Positions 16,958 to 25,939 of a DNA stretch of 64,000 nucleotides are shown here, piece by piece; position 1 is the stretch's first letter, and each line of letters begins with the position of its first letter. The notes beneath the pieces were generated by a model. It saw only the letters and a program-made list of their open reading frames with translations. It did not search any database and had not been told where the DNA came from. The translations under genes were made by a program, and so were the position numbers. The DNA is from RHKX01 sp963745755 (GTDB taxonomy: Bacteria > Actinomycetota > Thermoleophilia > Solirubrobacterales > 70-9): positions 1,054,001-1,118,000 of the forward strand of contig CAVUYP010000001.1 in NCBI GenBank assembly GCA_963745755.1, in the 5' to 3' direction.

Positions 16958-18298
16958 TCCGCGGACGCCGCATAGCCGTCGTCGGCGGCGGCATCTCCGG
17001 CCTGCTCACAGCGGCCGAGCTGCACCGCGCCGGTCACCGGATCACCGTCTTCGAGGCCGCCGGGTACGCCGGCGGGCACACGAACACGATCACGGTCGAC
17101 GAGCCGGCCGGGCCGATCGAGGTCGACACCGGGTTCATCGTCTTCAACGACCGCAACTACCCGAACTTCGAGGCGCATGCTGGCCGAGCTCGGGGTCCCG
17201 AGCCAGCCGGCGAACATGAGCTTCGGGGTCTCCGACGGCCGCGGCCGCTTCGAGTGGGCGGCCCGTGGCGCCCGCGGCATCTTCGCCCGGCCGCGCCATC
17301 TCGTCGACCCGCAGTTCATCCGCATGCTTTCGGATCTGGTCCGCTTCAACCGCGAGGCGCGCGACCTGATCGCCACGAACGGCTCCGGCCCGTCGCTGCG
17401 CGACTTCCTCGAGGACGGCAAGTACTCCGAGTACTTCATCGAGCGGCTGATCGTTCCCCAGGTCTCGGCGGTCTGGTCGGCCGACCCCGAGCAGATGTGG
17501 AGCTTCCCGGCTTCGTTTCTGGCCACCTTCTTCGAGAACCATGGCGTCCTGCAGATCCGCAACCGGCCGACCTGGCGGACGATCCCCGGCGGCTCGCGGC
17601 GCTACGTCGACGCCCTGACCGCGCCATTCGCCGACCGGATCCGCCTCCGCACCCCGGTCGAACGGGTCCGCCGCCTCGGCGACGACGGCGGCGTCGCGAT
17701 CGACCACGCCGGCGGCTCCGACCGCTTCGACGAGGTCGTCCTCGCCTGCCACGCCGACCAGGCGCTGGCGATGCTCGCCGAGCCGAACCGGCTCGAGCGC
17801 GAGCTGCTCCCCGCCTTCCCCTATCAGCCGAACGAGGCGGTCCTCCACACCGACACGAGCCTGATGCCGCGCCGCCGCAGCGCCTGGGCGAGCTGGAACT
17901 TCCACCTCACCGACGAGGCAACCGGCGGCACCACCGTCACCTACGACATGAATCGGCTGCAGTCGCTCGTCTCGCCGCGGCGCTACCTGGTCACCCTGAA
18001 CCGGACCGCGGCGATCGATCCCGCCAAGGTGATCCGCCGGATCGACTACGCCCACCCGGTCTTCACCAAGCGCGGCATCGCCGCCCAGCGCCGCTGGGGC
18101 GAGATCAGCGGCGCCGACCGGGTCCACTACTGCGGCGCCTACTGGCGCTGGGGCTTCCACGAGGACGGGGCCTGGTCGGCGCTGCGGGTCGCCGCCGCGC
18201 TCGGCGGCCGCGGCCCCGCCGCCGCCACGCCGCTCGCGGCCCCCGCCGAAGCGAGCGATGCCGGCGACGATCGCGAGCCGGCGCTGGAGGCGGCATGA
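16954..18298 (+). CDS. FAD-dependent amine-oxidase-type oxidoreductase of the Cfa cluster, one frame break
   Basis: About 447 residues after correction. The N-terminal dinucleotide fold VVGGGISGLLTAAELH with the following 'FEAAGYAGGHTNT', and a C-terminal 'VHYCGAYWRWGFHEDG', are typical of the FAD protein that travels with DUF1365 and cyclopropane synthase genes. It probably oxidises or reduces fatty acyl chains of membrane lipids. An extra G at 17172-17173 shifts the frame; without it the sequence reads 'YPNFERMLAELGV'. It overlaps both neighbours by 4 bases. Confidence 0.83.
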
Positions 18299-19113
18299 CG
18301 ACGGCGACGGCCGAGAGCCGCGCCGTCCTGCCGGCGCCCGGCCCACGGCCCACGGCCGCCGAGCGGGCCGGGCCGGGATCGGCGATCTACGAGGGCTGGG
18401 TCTCCCATCGCCGCACCGAGCCGGTCGGCCACGGCTTCCGCTACCGCGTCTTCATGCCGCTCGTCGACCTCGACGAGCTGCCCGGCCTGTTCGACCGGAT
18501 CCCGCTCTGGTCGGCCCGCCGCCCCGCCCCGGCCCGCTATCGCCGCTCCGACTACCTGCGCGGCCACGGCGACGATCGGACGCTCGCCGACGCCGCCCGC
18601 GACCTGATCGCCGAGCGGACCGGGTCGCGGCCCGGCGGGCCGGTCCTGCTGCTCGCCAACCCGCGCTACTGGGGAGTCGGCTTCAACCCCGTCTCCTTCT
18701 ACTTCGCCTACGGCGCCGCCGGCACCGTCGAGGCGATGATCGCCGAGGTCACCAACACGCCGTGGCGCGAGCGCCGCAGCTACGTGCTCGGCGCCGGCGA
18801 CGGCGGCCTGCGCGGCCGGTTCGCCAAGCGCCTGCACGTCTCGCCGTTCATGCCGATGGAGCAGACCTACGAGTGGCGGGCGAGCGAGCCCGGCGAGCGG
18901 CTGACCGTCTCGATCGGCAACCGCGAGGGCGGCCGGACCGTGTTCACCGCCGGCCTCGACCTCGAGCGCCGCGAGATGACCGCGAGGTCGATGCGCGAGA
19001 TACTGTTCCGGTACCCGCCCATGACGGCCTCGACGATCGCCCGGATCTACCTAAACGCGGCTCGGCTGAAGCTCAAGGGAGCGCCGTACTTCAGCCCCCC
19101 CGCCGCCGATTGA
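18295..19113 (+). CDS. DUF1365 family protein
   Basis: 272 residues. DUF1365 hallmarks are clear: 'IYEGWVSHRRTEPVGHGFRY' at the start, 'LLANPRYWGVGFNPVSFYF' in the middle, and 'KRLHVSPFMPMEQTYEW'. The family has no firmly assigned reaction but nearly always sits between an FAD oxidoreductase and a Cfa-type methyltransferase, so it is taken to act on unsaturated acyl chains of phospholipids. Start and stop overlap the neighbours by 4 bases and 1 base. Confidence 0.9.
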   Translation: MTTATAESRAVLPAPGPRPTAAERAGPGSAIYEGWVSHRRTEPVGHGFRYRVFMPLVDLDELPGLFDRIPLWSARRPAPARYRRSDYLRGHGDDRTLADAARDLIAERTGSRPGGPVLLLANPRYWGVGFNPVSFYFAYGAAGTVEAMIAEVTNTPWRERRSYVLGAGDGGLRGRFAKRLHVSPFMPMEQTYEWRASEPGERLTVSIGNREGGRTVFTAGLDLERREMTARSMREILFRYPPMTASTIARIYLNAARLKLKGAPYFSPPAAD

Positions 19114-20384
19114 TGCAGCCCGCGGCCGATCCCTGGAGGCGGATCGTCCACGCGGTCCTGCGCCGCATCGAGGCCGGGGCGATCGAGCTCGACGAGCTGT
19201 TCGCGGGCGGCGAGACGCGCCGGTTCGGCCCGGCCGGGGCGCCGCTGCGGGCCCGCGTCGAGGTCCACGATCCGCGCCTCTACCGGCGGCTCGCGAAGTC
19301 GAAGAGCATCGCCTTCGGCGAGACCTACGCCGAGCGCCTCTGGGATACCGACGACCTGCCCGAGCTGCTGCGGATCGGCGCCCGCGACATCGGCCGCGCC
19401 GACCCGCTGCGCCGCCGCATCGCCCCCTTCCTGCTCCCCTTCCAGCGGCTCGGCACGCTGAGGCTGCTCAACACCCGCTCCGGGGCGCGCTCCAACATCG
19501 CCGCCCACTACGACCTCGGCAACGAGATGTTCGAGCTGTTCCTCGACCGCGAGGCGATGATGTACTCGAGCGCCTACTACGAGAGCGGCGAGGAGAGCCT
19601 CGAACGCGCCCAGCACATCCGCCTCGAGCGGATCTGCGACGCGCTCGAGCTGAAGCCGGGGGACCACCTGCTCGAGATCGGCACCGGCTGGGGCGGCATG
19701 GCCGTCCACGCCGCCTCGACCCGCGGCTGCCGGGTGACGACGACGACGATCTCCCGCGAGCAGCGCGAGTACGCCGAGTCGCGCGTCGCCGCCGCCGGCC
19801 TCGAGGACCTCGTCACCGTCGCCGGCGCCGACTACCGCGACCTCGAGGGCAGCTACGACAAGCTCGTCTCGCTGGAGATGATCGAGGCGGTCGGCTGGGA
19901 GTGGTTCGACACCTACTTCCGCGACTGCTCGCGACTGCTCGGCCCGGACGGCCTGTTCTTCCTGCAGGCGATCGTCGTCACCGACCGCGCCTACGAGTTC
20001 GAGAAGCGGACCCGCAGCTTCGCCAACCGGGTGATCTTCCCGGGCGGTTGCCTGCCGTCGGTCGAGTCGATCCAGCACTCGATCACCCGCGAGACCGACT
20101 TGCGGACGGTCGCGCTCGAGGACATCTCGCCGAGCTACGTGCTCACCCTGCGGGCCTGGCGGGAGCGCTTCGAGACCGCGACCGAGCGGCTCGAGGAGCT
20201 CGGCTACGACGAGCGCTTCCGGCGCACCTGGTGCTTCTACCTGGCGATGAGCGAAGCCGGCTTCGCCGAGACGCGGATCCGCGACGTGCAGATGCTGTTC
20301 GCGAAGCCCCATTGGAGCGGGACGCCGCGCCGCGCCGCCGCCGCCGGTGCGGAGCGCGAGAGCGGCGTCACCGCCGACTCCTGA
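19113..20384 (+). CDS. cfa: Cyclopropane-fatty-acyl-phospholipid synthase family methyltransferase
   Basis: 423 residues, full length. The acyl-lipid region 'AHYDLGNEMFELFLD' (131-145), the S-adenosylmethionine loop LLEIGTGWGGMA (from ~186), 'TISREQREYA' and 'IFPGGCLPS' are typical. It transfers a methylene or methyl group from S-adenosylmethionine to a double bond of membrane lipids. Members of this FAD/DUF1365 cluster may instead make methylated or furan-type acyl chains, a known variant of the chemistry. Last gene of the operon, joined by a one-base stop/start overlap. Confidence 0.88.
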   Translation: MQPAADPWRRIVHAVLRRIEAGAIELDELFAGGETRRFGPAGAPLRARVEVHDPRLYRRLAKSKSIAFGETYAERLWDTDDLPELLRIGARDIGRADPLRRRIAPFLLPFQRLGTLRLLNTRSGARSNIAAHYDLGNEMFELFLDREAMMYSSAYYESGEESLERAQHIRLERICDALELKPGDHLLEIGTGWGGMAVHAASTRGCRVTTTTISREQREYAESRVAAAGLEDLVTVAGADYRDLEGSYDKLVSLEMIEAVGWEWFDTYFRDCSRLLGPDGLFFLQAIVVTDRAYEFEKRTRSFANRVIFPGGCLPSVESIQHSITRETDLRTVALEDISPSYVLTLRAWRERFETATERLEELGYDERFRRTWCFYLAMSEAGFAETRIRDVQMLFAKPHWSGTPRRAAAAGAERESGVTADS

Positions 20385-20393
20385 GCGCCCCTC

Positions 20394-20399
20394 TAGCCT
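20394..20399 (+). promoter_or_regulatory. -10 hexamer TAGCCT, leaderless start
   Basis: TAGCCT ends 7 bases before the ATG at 20407. Confidence 0.55.
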
Positions 20400-20406
20400 C
20401 GCGGCG

Positions 20407-21594
20407 ATGGCCCGCGACCCGGAAGTCCAGCGCGCCCAGCCCGCCCGGCGCCGCGCCGCGCTCGCCCGCCGCCGGCGCAACGCCCTGCTCGTCCTGATCG
20501 CCGTGCTCGCCGCCGTCGCCCTCGCCGCCGGGCTGATCGTCGGCGGCGGCTCCGGGCAGGAGGACGGCGGCGCGGAGCCGCCGGCGCCAGATCCGCTCGC
20601 CTCCCTGACCGCCCCGCAGCTCGCCGGCCAGCGCCTGATCGCCGGCTTCGACGGCACCGCCGCTCCGCCGGGCCTGCTGCGGATGCTCGCCGCCGGCAGG
20701 CTCGCCGGGGTGATCCTCTTCGCCGACAACGTCGGCGGCCGGGTGAGCACCCGGCGGCTGACCCGCTCGCTGCAGCGCGCCGCCGCCCGTGGGCCGCTCG
20801 AGGCGCCGATCCTCGTCGCCGCCGATCAGGAGGGCGGTCAGGTGCTGCGGCTGCCGGGCCCGCCCGATGCCTCGGCGGCGGCGATCGCGAAGCGCGGCGC
20901 CGCCTACGCCCGCCGCCAGGGCGCCGCGACGGCGGCGTCGCTCTTGCGCAGCGGCGTCAACGTCGACCTCGCCCCCGTCCTCGACCTCGCCCGCCCCGGC
21001 TCGGCGATCGCCGCCGAGGAGCGCTCGTTCGGGGCGACGCCGGCGGCGGTGATCGCGACCGGCGTCGACGGCTTCGCGGCCGGGCTCGGCGACGGCGGCG
21101 TCGCCGCCACCGCCAAGCACTTCCCCGGCCTCGGCGGCGCCGTCACCAACACCGACCTCGCCGCGCAGCGGATCGACGTCGGCGCCGCCGAGCTCCGCCG
21201 CGAGGACGAGGCACCGTTCGCCGCCTTCGCCGACGCCGGCGGCGAGCTGATCATGCTCGGCCTCGCGACCTATCCGGCGCTGGCGACGGCGCCGGCGGCG
21301 CTGGCGCCGGAGATCGCCACCGGCGAGCTTCGCCGCCGGCTCGGCTTCGCCGGCGTCAGCATCACCGACTCGCTCGACGCCGCCGCCGCGCAGGCCTACG
21401 GCGACCGCACCGAGGTGGCGCTCGCCGCCGCGGCGGCCGGCTCCGACCTGCTCCTCTACGGCGACTGGCGGACCGCCGCCGCCGTCAACGACGACCTCGT
21501 CGCCGCGCTCCGCAAGGGGCGGCTCGAGCGGCGCCCGTTCGAGCGCTCGGCGGGCCGCGTCGCCGCGCTCCGCGCCGGCCTCGCCGGCGGCTGA
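20407..21594 (+). CDS. Membrane-anchored glycoside hydrolase family 3 protein
   Basis: 395 residues. A basic N-terminus and one membrane helix (~26-46, LLVLIAVLAAVALAAGLIVG) anchor an external GH3 domain. Seen: 'LIAGFDG', 'GVILFADNVGG', 'ADQEGGQVLRL', 'AKHFPGLGG' and 'ITDSLDAAA', the last at the nucleophile Asp position. NagZ-type enzymes have KHFPGHG and a downstream Asp-Ser-His loop forming an Asp-His acid/base dyad; here the loop reads 'GLGGAVTNTDL' with no histidine. The enzyme may therefore not be a typical beta-N-acetylhexosaminidase. Cell-wall sugar remodelling is a plausible role. Confidence 0.8.
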   Translation: MARDPEVQRAQPARRRAALARRRRNALLVLIAVLAAVALAAGLIVGGGSGQEDGGAEPPAPDPLASLTAPQLAGQRLIAGFDGTAAPPGLLRMLAAGRLAGVILFADNVGGRVSTRRLTRSLQRAAARGPLEAPILVAADQEGGQVLRLPGPPDASAAAIAKRGAAYARRQGAATAASLLRSGVNVDLAPVLDLARPGSAIAAEERSFGATPAAVIATGVDGFAAGLGDGGVAATAKHFPGLGGAVTNTDLAAQRIDVGAAELRREDEAPFAAFADAGGELIMLGLATYPALATAPAALAPEIATGELRRRLGFAGVSITDSLDAAAAQAYGDRTEVALAAAAAGSDLLLYGDWRTAAAVNDDLVAALRKGRLERRPFERSAGRVAALRAGLAGG

Positions 21595-21597
21595 CCC

Positions 21598-22467
21598 CTA
21601 GGGGACGTTGCTGATCCGCTCGCAGGTTCCGTTGGCGCGGTCGTGGTTGCCGCCGCCGCCGTCGCAGTCGTCGTCGCCGTCGTCGCCGGAGAGCTTGTCG
21701 GTGCCGTCGCCGCCGAGCACCTCGTCGTCGCCGCCGCCGCCGAACAGGTCGTCGTTGCTCTTGCCGCCGTCGATCCGGTCGTTGCCGCCGGCGCCGCGGA
21801 TGATGTCGTCGCCGATGTCGCCGAACAGCTTCCGGTCGTTGGCGTTCGAGCCGGTGATCCGGTCGTCGCCGATGTAGCCGTCCATCTTCTTGACCGCCTC
21901 GTCTTTGGTCTTCGTCTTCAGGACGTCGTCGTCGGCGCCGCCGAACAGCGAGTCGAAGCCGCCGGCGATCAGCACGTCGCGCTCGAAGTTGCCGTCGAGG
22001 AAGTCGCGGCCGTCGGCGTGGACCCTGCCGTGCCGCTTGCTGAAGCCGGCGAGCCGGTCGCGGCCGGACTGGCCGTCCATGTAGTCGTTGCCGGCGCCGC
22101 CCTCGAGGTAGTCGTTCTGCTCCTCGCCGTAGATCCGGTCGCGGCCCTTGTCGCCGTAGACCCTGTCGTTGCCGAGGCCGCCGCAGACGACGTCGTTGCC
22201 GCCGCCGCCGTGGACGACGTCGTTGCCGCGGCCGCCGTTGATGATGTCGTTCTTGGGGCCGCCGAAGATCTTGTCGTTGCCGTCGCCGCCGTTGTAGAGG
22301 TGGCGGCCGCCGCCGAGGTGGACGGTCGTGCCCTTCTTGCTGCCCTGCTCGTTGTGCTTGCGGCAGATCTTCGCGTCGTCGGGCACGTGCGTCGCCGCCG
22401 CCGCCGGCCCGGCGAGCAGCCCGGCGGCCAGCGCCGCCGCCACTGCCACGGTCAGCGCTCGCCTCAT
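21598..22467 (-). CDS. Secreted RTX-type calcium-binding repeat protein
   Basis: 289 residues. A signal peptide (~1-28, ending AGPAAAA) is followed by a dozen or more glycine/aspartate nonapeptide repeats of the GGxGNDxIx type, for example 'GGRGNDVVHGGGGNDVV', which form a calcium-filled beta-roll outside the cell. An insertion without repeats (~130-200) separates two repeat blocks. No catalytic domain is attached, so it is a structural or adhesive surface protein. The ATG overlaps the stop of the upstream SDR gene by 4 bases. Confidence 0.85.
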   Translation of the reverse strand: MRRALTVAVAAALAAGLLAGPAAAATHVPDDAKICRKHNEQGSKKGTTVHLGGGRHLYNGGDGNDKIFGGPKNDIINGGRGNDVVHGGGGNDVVCGGLGNDRVYGDKGRDRIYGEEQNDYLEGGAGNDYMDGQSGRDRLAGFSKRHGRVHADGRDFLDGNFERDVLIAGGFDSLFGGADDDVLKTKTKDEAVKKMDGYIGDDRITGSNANDRKLFGDIGDDIIRGAGGNDRIDGGKSNDDLFGGGGDDEVLGGDGTDKLSGDDGDDDCDGGGGNHDRANGTCERISNVP

Positions 22468-23381
22468 CGGCCCGTCGCCTCCTCGGCGGCCGCGGCCGCG
22501 TCGCCGTCGCCGAGCTCGTTGATCGCCGTCGTCCGCTCGCTGCTCGAGCGGCCGAGCGCGGCGATCTCGCCCTCCATCCGCGGCACCGTGGCGGCGGCCT
22601 CGGCGCTGGAGACGCGCTCGCCGGCGCCGCTGGTGATCAGGCTGCGCAGCCAGTAGGCGAGCGCCGCCGCCCGCGGCACGAAGACCCGCGCCCGGCGCTG
22701 CTCGAAGCCGTCGACGATCGCCTTCGCGCAGACGTCGACCGAGGTCGTCGCCTTCAGCGGCCAGGGCAGCCGGGCGCGGTTCTCGCGGAAGCTCGGCAGG
22801 TCGAGCTCGCTCTCGCGGACCATGTCGGTGTCGATCCAGGAGGGGTGGATGGCGCCGACGTCGACGCCGCGGAAGCCGACCTCCTGGCGGACCGCCCGGA
22901 CCAGCGCCTCCGCCCCCGCCTTCGAAGCGCTGTAGGACGACATCCCGGCGAGCGGCGCGAACGAGGCGATCGAGCAGACGACGCCGATGTAGCCGCGCCG
23001 CTCGATCACCTGCGGCAGCGTCGCGTGCACGGTCCGGTAGGCACCGTTGAGGTTGACGTCGATCGTCCGCGTCCAGGCCTGCGGATCGCCCTTCTCGGCG
23101 GTCCCGTAGGTGCCGATCCCGGCGTTGGCGAGGACGACGTCGATGCCGCCGAAGCGCTCGACCGTGCTCGCCACCGCGGCCTCGACCGAGCTCATCTCGG
23201 TGACGTCGCACTCGACGTGGTGGGTCTCGGCGCCGATCCGCGCCGCCGTCGCGGCGAGCAGCTCCGGCTCGAGCCCGGCCAGCGCCACCGCGGCGCCGCG
23301 CCGCGCCGACTCGGCGCCGACGGCGGCGCCGATTCCCCGCGCTCCGCCGGTGATCAGGACGACCTTGCCATGCAGATCCAT
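22464..23381 (-). CDS. Short-chain dehydrogenase/reductase
   Basis: 305 residues from ATG 23381. 'VLITGGARGIGAAVG' is the cofactor-binding motif, with 'NAGIGTYG' and the catalytic Ser in 'SIASFAP' and YSASK. The C-terminal ~80 residues extend past the SDR core with a hydrophobic helix (VPRAAALAYWLRSLI), seen in membrane-associated SDRs. TATCCT lies 9 bases upstream of the ATG, a near-leaderless start. Co-transcribed with the RTX gene through an ATGA overlap. Confidence 0.85.
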   Translation of the reverse strand: MDLHGKVVLITGGARGIGAAVGAESARRGAAVALAGLEPELLAATAARIGAETHHVECDVTEMSSVEAAVASTVERFGGIDVVLANAGIGTYGTAEKGDPQAWTRTIDVNLNGAYRTVHATLPQVIERRGYIGVVCSIASFAPLAGMSSYSASKAGAEALVRAVRQEVGFRGVDVGAIHPSWIDTDMVRESELDLPSFRENRARLPWPLKATTSVDVCAKAIVDGFEQRRARVFVPRAAALAYWLRSLITSGAGERVSSAEAAATVPRMEGEIAALGRSSSERTTAINELGDGDAAAAAEEATGR

Positions 23382-23480
23382 CTGCGGGCCAGGATAGCGG
23401 CGGCAAACGCGCCCCCGGCCGCTCCGACGCCGCACGCAGCGGCGCCCGCGGAAGCGGGTTTCCGGTCATCGGGGTGCCGC

Positions 23481-23486
23481 TAGGCT
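23481..23486 (+). promoter_or_regulatory. -10 hexamer TAGGCT, leaderless start
   Basis: TAGGCT ends 7 bases before the ATG at 23494 (4 bases before an adjoining GTG). Confidence 0.5.
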
Positions 23487-23493
23487 CGCGGTG

Positions 23494-24927
23494 ATGGAGC
23501 GGCGCCTGCGCAGACGTGAGCTGATCGGCGGCGCCGTCGTCGCCGCCGGCGGCATCGTCGTCGCCCGGCAGCTGACCCGCCCCGGCGACGGCGAGGCGAC
23601 GCCGGCCCGCGGCCGGGTCGTGATCCTCGGCGGCGGGCTCGCCGGGCTCACCGCCGCCCACGAGCTCGAGCGGGCCGGGTTCGCGACCCAGCTGATCGAG
23701 GCCCGCGACCGGCTCGGCGGCCGCGTCCACACGATCCGCGACTTCGCCGACGACCAGCACGGCGAGTCCGGCGCCGAGGCGATCGACACCAAGCAGCTCG
23801 AGATCCAGCGCCTCTGCAGGCGCTTCGGCCTGCCGCTCGAGAACGCCTACCGCGGCTACGGCAACCGCAGGGCGACGATCCACCGGCACCGCCGCAACTA
23901 CCTCGGCTACCAATTCCGGACCGCCCGCGACCAGCGCCAGATCGATCGCTTCTGGCGGGTGATCGATCGGCTCGCCCGCCCGCTCGACGTCGCCGACCCG
24001 ACCGCCCACGGCGGCGCCCGCCAGGACCGCTACTCGGTCGCCGACCTGCTCGACCGGCTGGCGATCGGCGGCCGCGCCCGCTGGCTGATCGCCGCCCGGA
24101 TCGAGTCCGACTACGGCTTCGCGATCGAGCGGCTCTCGCTGCTCTACGTGACCCTGTCGGAGCGGCTCGCCGCCGACCAGCCCGCCGCCGGAGTCGAGCG
24201 GTACCGGATCAGGGGCGGCAACTCGAGGCTCGTCGACGCGCTCACCAAGCGCCTCGTGACGCCGCCGATGCTGAGCTCGCCGGCGACCGCCGTCCGCTGG
24301 GGCGGCGGCGGCGTCGAGGTCGACGTCGCCGGCGGCGAGACGGTCCGCGGCGACAAGCTCGTCGTCGCGGCGCCGACGTTCGCGCTCCGCTCGATCGACT
24401 TCGCGCCGGCGCTGCCGAAGCGACAGGCGGGCTTCATCGCCGCGATCGACCTCTGCGCGGTCGCGAAGACGCTGATCCAGTACGAGCGGCGGATCTGGCG
24501 GCGCCAGGGGCGAACCGGCGGCGCGACCACCGACCTGCCGATCGGCCAGACCTGGGAAACGACCGACCAGCAGCGCGGCACCCCGGGAATCCTGATCGCC
24601 TACACGGCCGGCAAACGCGGCGAGCGGACCGCGAGGATCGGCTCGCGGCGGCGGATCGCCCAGGCCCGCGACGACATCGACCTCGTCTTCCCCGGCTCGA
24701 AGCGGATCAGCGGCGACAGCTACAGCGTCGCCTGGAAGGCCGAGCCCTACTCGGGCGGCTGCTGGGCCACCTACGCGCCCGGCCAGATCAGCGAGCACTG
24801 GCTCGGCCTGCACGAGCCGGTCGGCCCGATCCACTGGGCCGGCGAGCACACCGAGCGGCTCAACGGCTACATGAACAGCGCCGTCGCCTCCGGGCTCCGC
24901 GTCGCCGCCGAGATCGACCGCGACTGA
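23494..24927 (+). CDS. Exported flavin amine oxidase with a Tat-like signal
   Basis: 477 residues. The start 'ERRLRRRELIGGAVVAAGG' looks like a twin-arginine signal, fitting export of a folded FAD protein. The FAD fold 'VVILGGGLAGLTAAHELE' with 'IEARDRLGGRVHT' and the C-terminal 'IHWAGEHTERLNGYMNSA' define the monoamine/polyamine oxidase family. The substrate is likely an amine or amino acid. The GTG three bases earlier is an alternative start; the promoter spacing favours the ATG. Confidence 0.87.
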   Translation: MERRLRRRELIGGAVVAAGGIVVARQLTRPGDGEATPARGRVVILGGGLAGLTAAHELERAGFATQLIEARDRLGGRVHTIRDFADDQHGESGAEAIDTKQLEIQRLCRRFGLPLENAYRGYGNRRATIHRHRRNYLGYQFRTARDQRQIDRFWRVIDRLARPLDVADPTAHGGARQDRYSVADLLDRLAIGGRARWLIAARIESDYGFAIERLSLLYVTLSERLAADQPAAGVERYRIRGGNSRLVDALTKRLVTPPMLSSPATAVRWGGGGVEVDVAGGETVRGDKLVVAAPTFALRSIDFAPALPKRQAGFIAAIDLCAVAKTLIQYERRIWRRQGRTGGATTDLPIGQTWETTDQQRGTPGILIAYTAGKRGERTARIGSRRRIAQARDDIDLVFPGSKRISGDSYSVAWKAEPYSGGCWATYAPGQISEHWLGLHEPVGPIHWAGEHTERLNGYMNSAVASGLRVAAEIDRD

Positions 24928-24947
24928 GCCCGCGGCGCGCCGTCTCG

Positions 24948-25559
24948 CTACTGGTCGCGGTAGGAGGCCCGCCGTCGCGCCGCCCGGTAGCGCGGCAGCA
25001 GGAAGAGGACCAGCAGCACCGCCGCCAGGGCGATCCCGGCCGGGCCGCGCAGCGCGTCGACGACGTCGCCGAAGCGCTTGCCGATCGCCGCGTAGGGCCC
25101 CTGCCCGAACGTCACCGCCGGCTTGATCCGCTGCACCGCCTGCGAGCTCTCGGTCGTCACCGTGTAGCTGCCGTCGGCGGGCGCGATCAGCGAGCCGATC
25201 AGCCGGGTCAGCCCGTCTCCGGTCGACTTCGCGTCGTCACCGCGCGAGCTGATCGCGACCTCCTCCCCGTCCGACCCGGTCACCGTGTACTGAAGGTCGT
25301 CGGGCACGATCAGCGGCACCCCCGCATCGGGATTGACGCTCTCCGCGTAGTAGATGTCGACGTCGCCCTCCGGCAGCTCGACCTGCTCGGTGCCCGGCAC
25401 CGGCACCTTCCCGAACTGCGCCGTGTCGCCCTCGAACGCCGCCAGCAGCAGATAGCCGAAGAACAGCGCCAGCGCGACCGCGACCACCGTGCTCGCCCGC
25501 ACCGCCCCCGCCTCCCCGCGCATCCTGCCCCGCAGACCGCTGATCATGCCGCCGATCAT
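24948..25559 (-). CDS. Two-helix membrane protein with an external beta-rich domain, unknown function
   Basis: 203 residues. Helix 1 lies at ~25-45 (VVAVALALFFGYLLLAAFEG) and helix 2 near the C-terminus (IALAAVLLVLFLLP), followed by a basic tail. Between them ~125 residues rich in Asp, Thr and Val ('GDVDIYYAES', 'DGSYTVTTESSQ') should fold outside the membrane. ATG 25559 is preferred; an ATG four codons on is possible. The frame is open further upstream, but that part has no protein-like features. Family not recognised. Confidence 0.6.
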   Translation of the reverse strand: MIGGMISGLRGRMRGEAGAVRASTVVAVALALFFGYLLLAAFEGDTAQFGKVPVPGTEQVELPEGDVDIYYAESVNPDAGVPLIVPDDLQYTVTGSDGEEVAISSRGDDAKSTGDGLTRLIGSLIAPADGSYTVTTESSQAVQRIKPAVTFGQGPYAAIGKRFGDVVDALRGPAGIALAAVLLVLFLLPRYRAARRRASYRDQ

Positions 25560-25939
25560 CGCAGCGGGGGCGGAGGGAGGGCGGAACGGTGCCGAGGCAC
25601 GTCGGACCTGCCTGCTCCGCTCAGCGAGCCGGTCGAAGCGAGAACGACACGACGCGGCTCGACCTCGTTGCCGAGTCGAATCGGAGAAACGCCGCCTCGG
25701 CACGTGACGACGATCCCGCGCTCGGCGTCGACGAGGCGCCGCAGGCTTCGCCGGCTGAGGCAGCGGGACCGTGCAGCGCGACCTTTCGATGGCCGGCCTC
25801 GGCGAAATCGAACCGCGCGCGAGCGAAGCGGGAACGTCGCGATCAGCGAAGGACACAGCCGTTGACTCGATCAGCACCGTTCCCGGTTCACCGAGCCGCG
25901 CCCGGACCGAACCGGCGAGCCGCCTTCGCTGGGCAAGGC
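25560..25939. other. Unassigned stretch downstream of the S8 protease region
   Basis: No convincing gene. It may hold the extreme C-terminus of the minus-strand S8 protease, but the frames are too broken to follow. Composition is less GC-rich than the left flank. Confidence 0.4.

Noticed and set aside
23381..23435. Longer N-terminus for the SDR gene ending at 22464
   Set aside because: The extra 18 residues are basic and unlike SDR starts; ATG 23381 begins the typical 'MDLHGKVVLITGG'.
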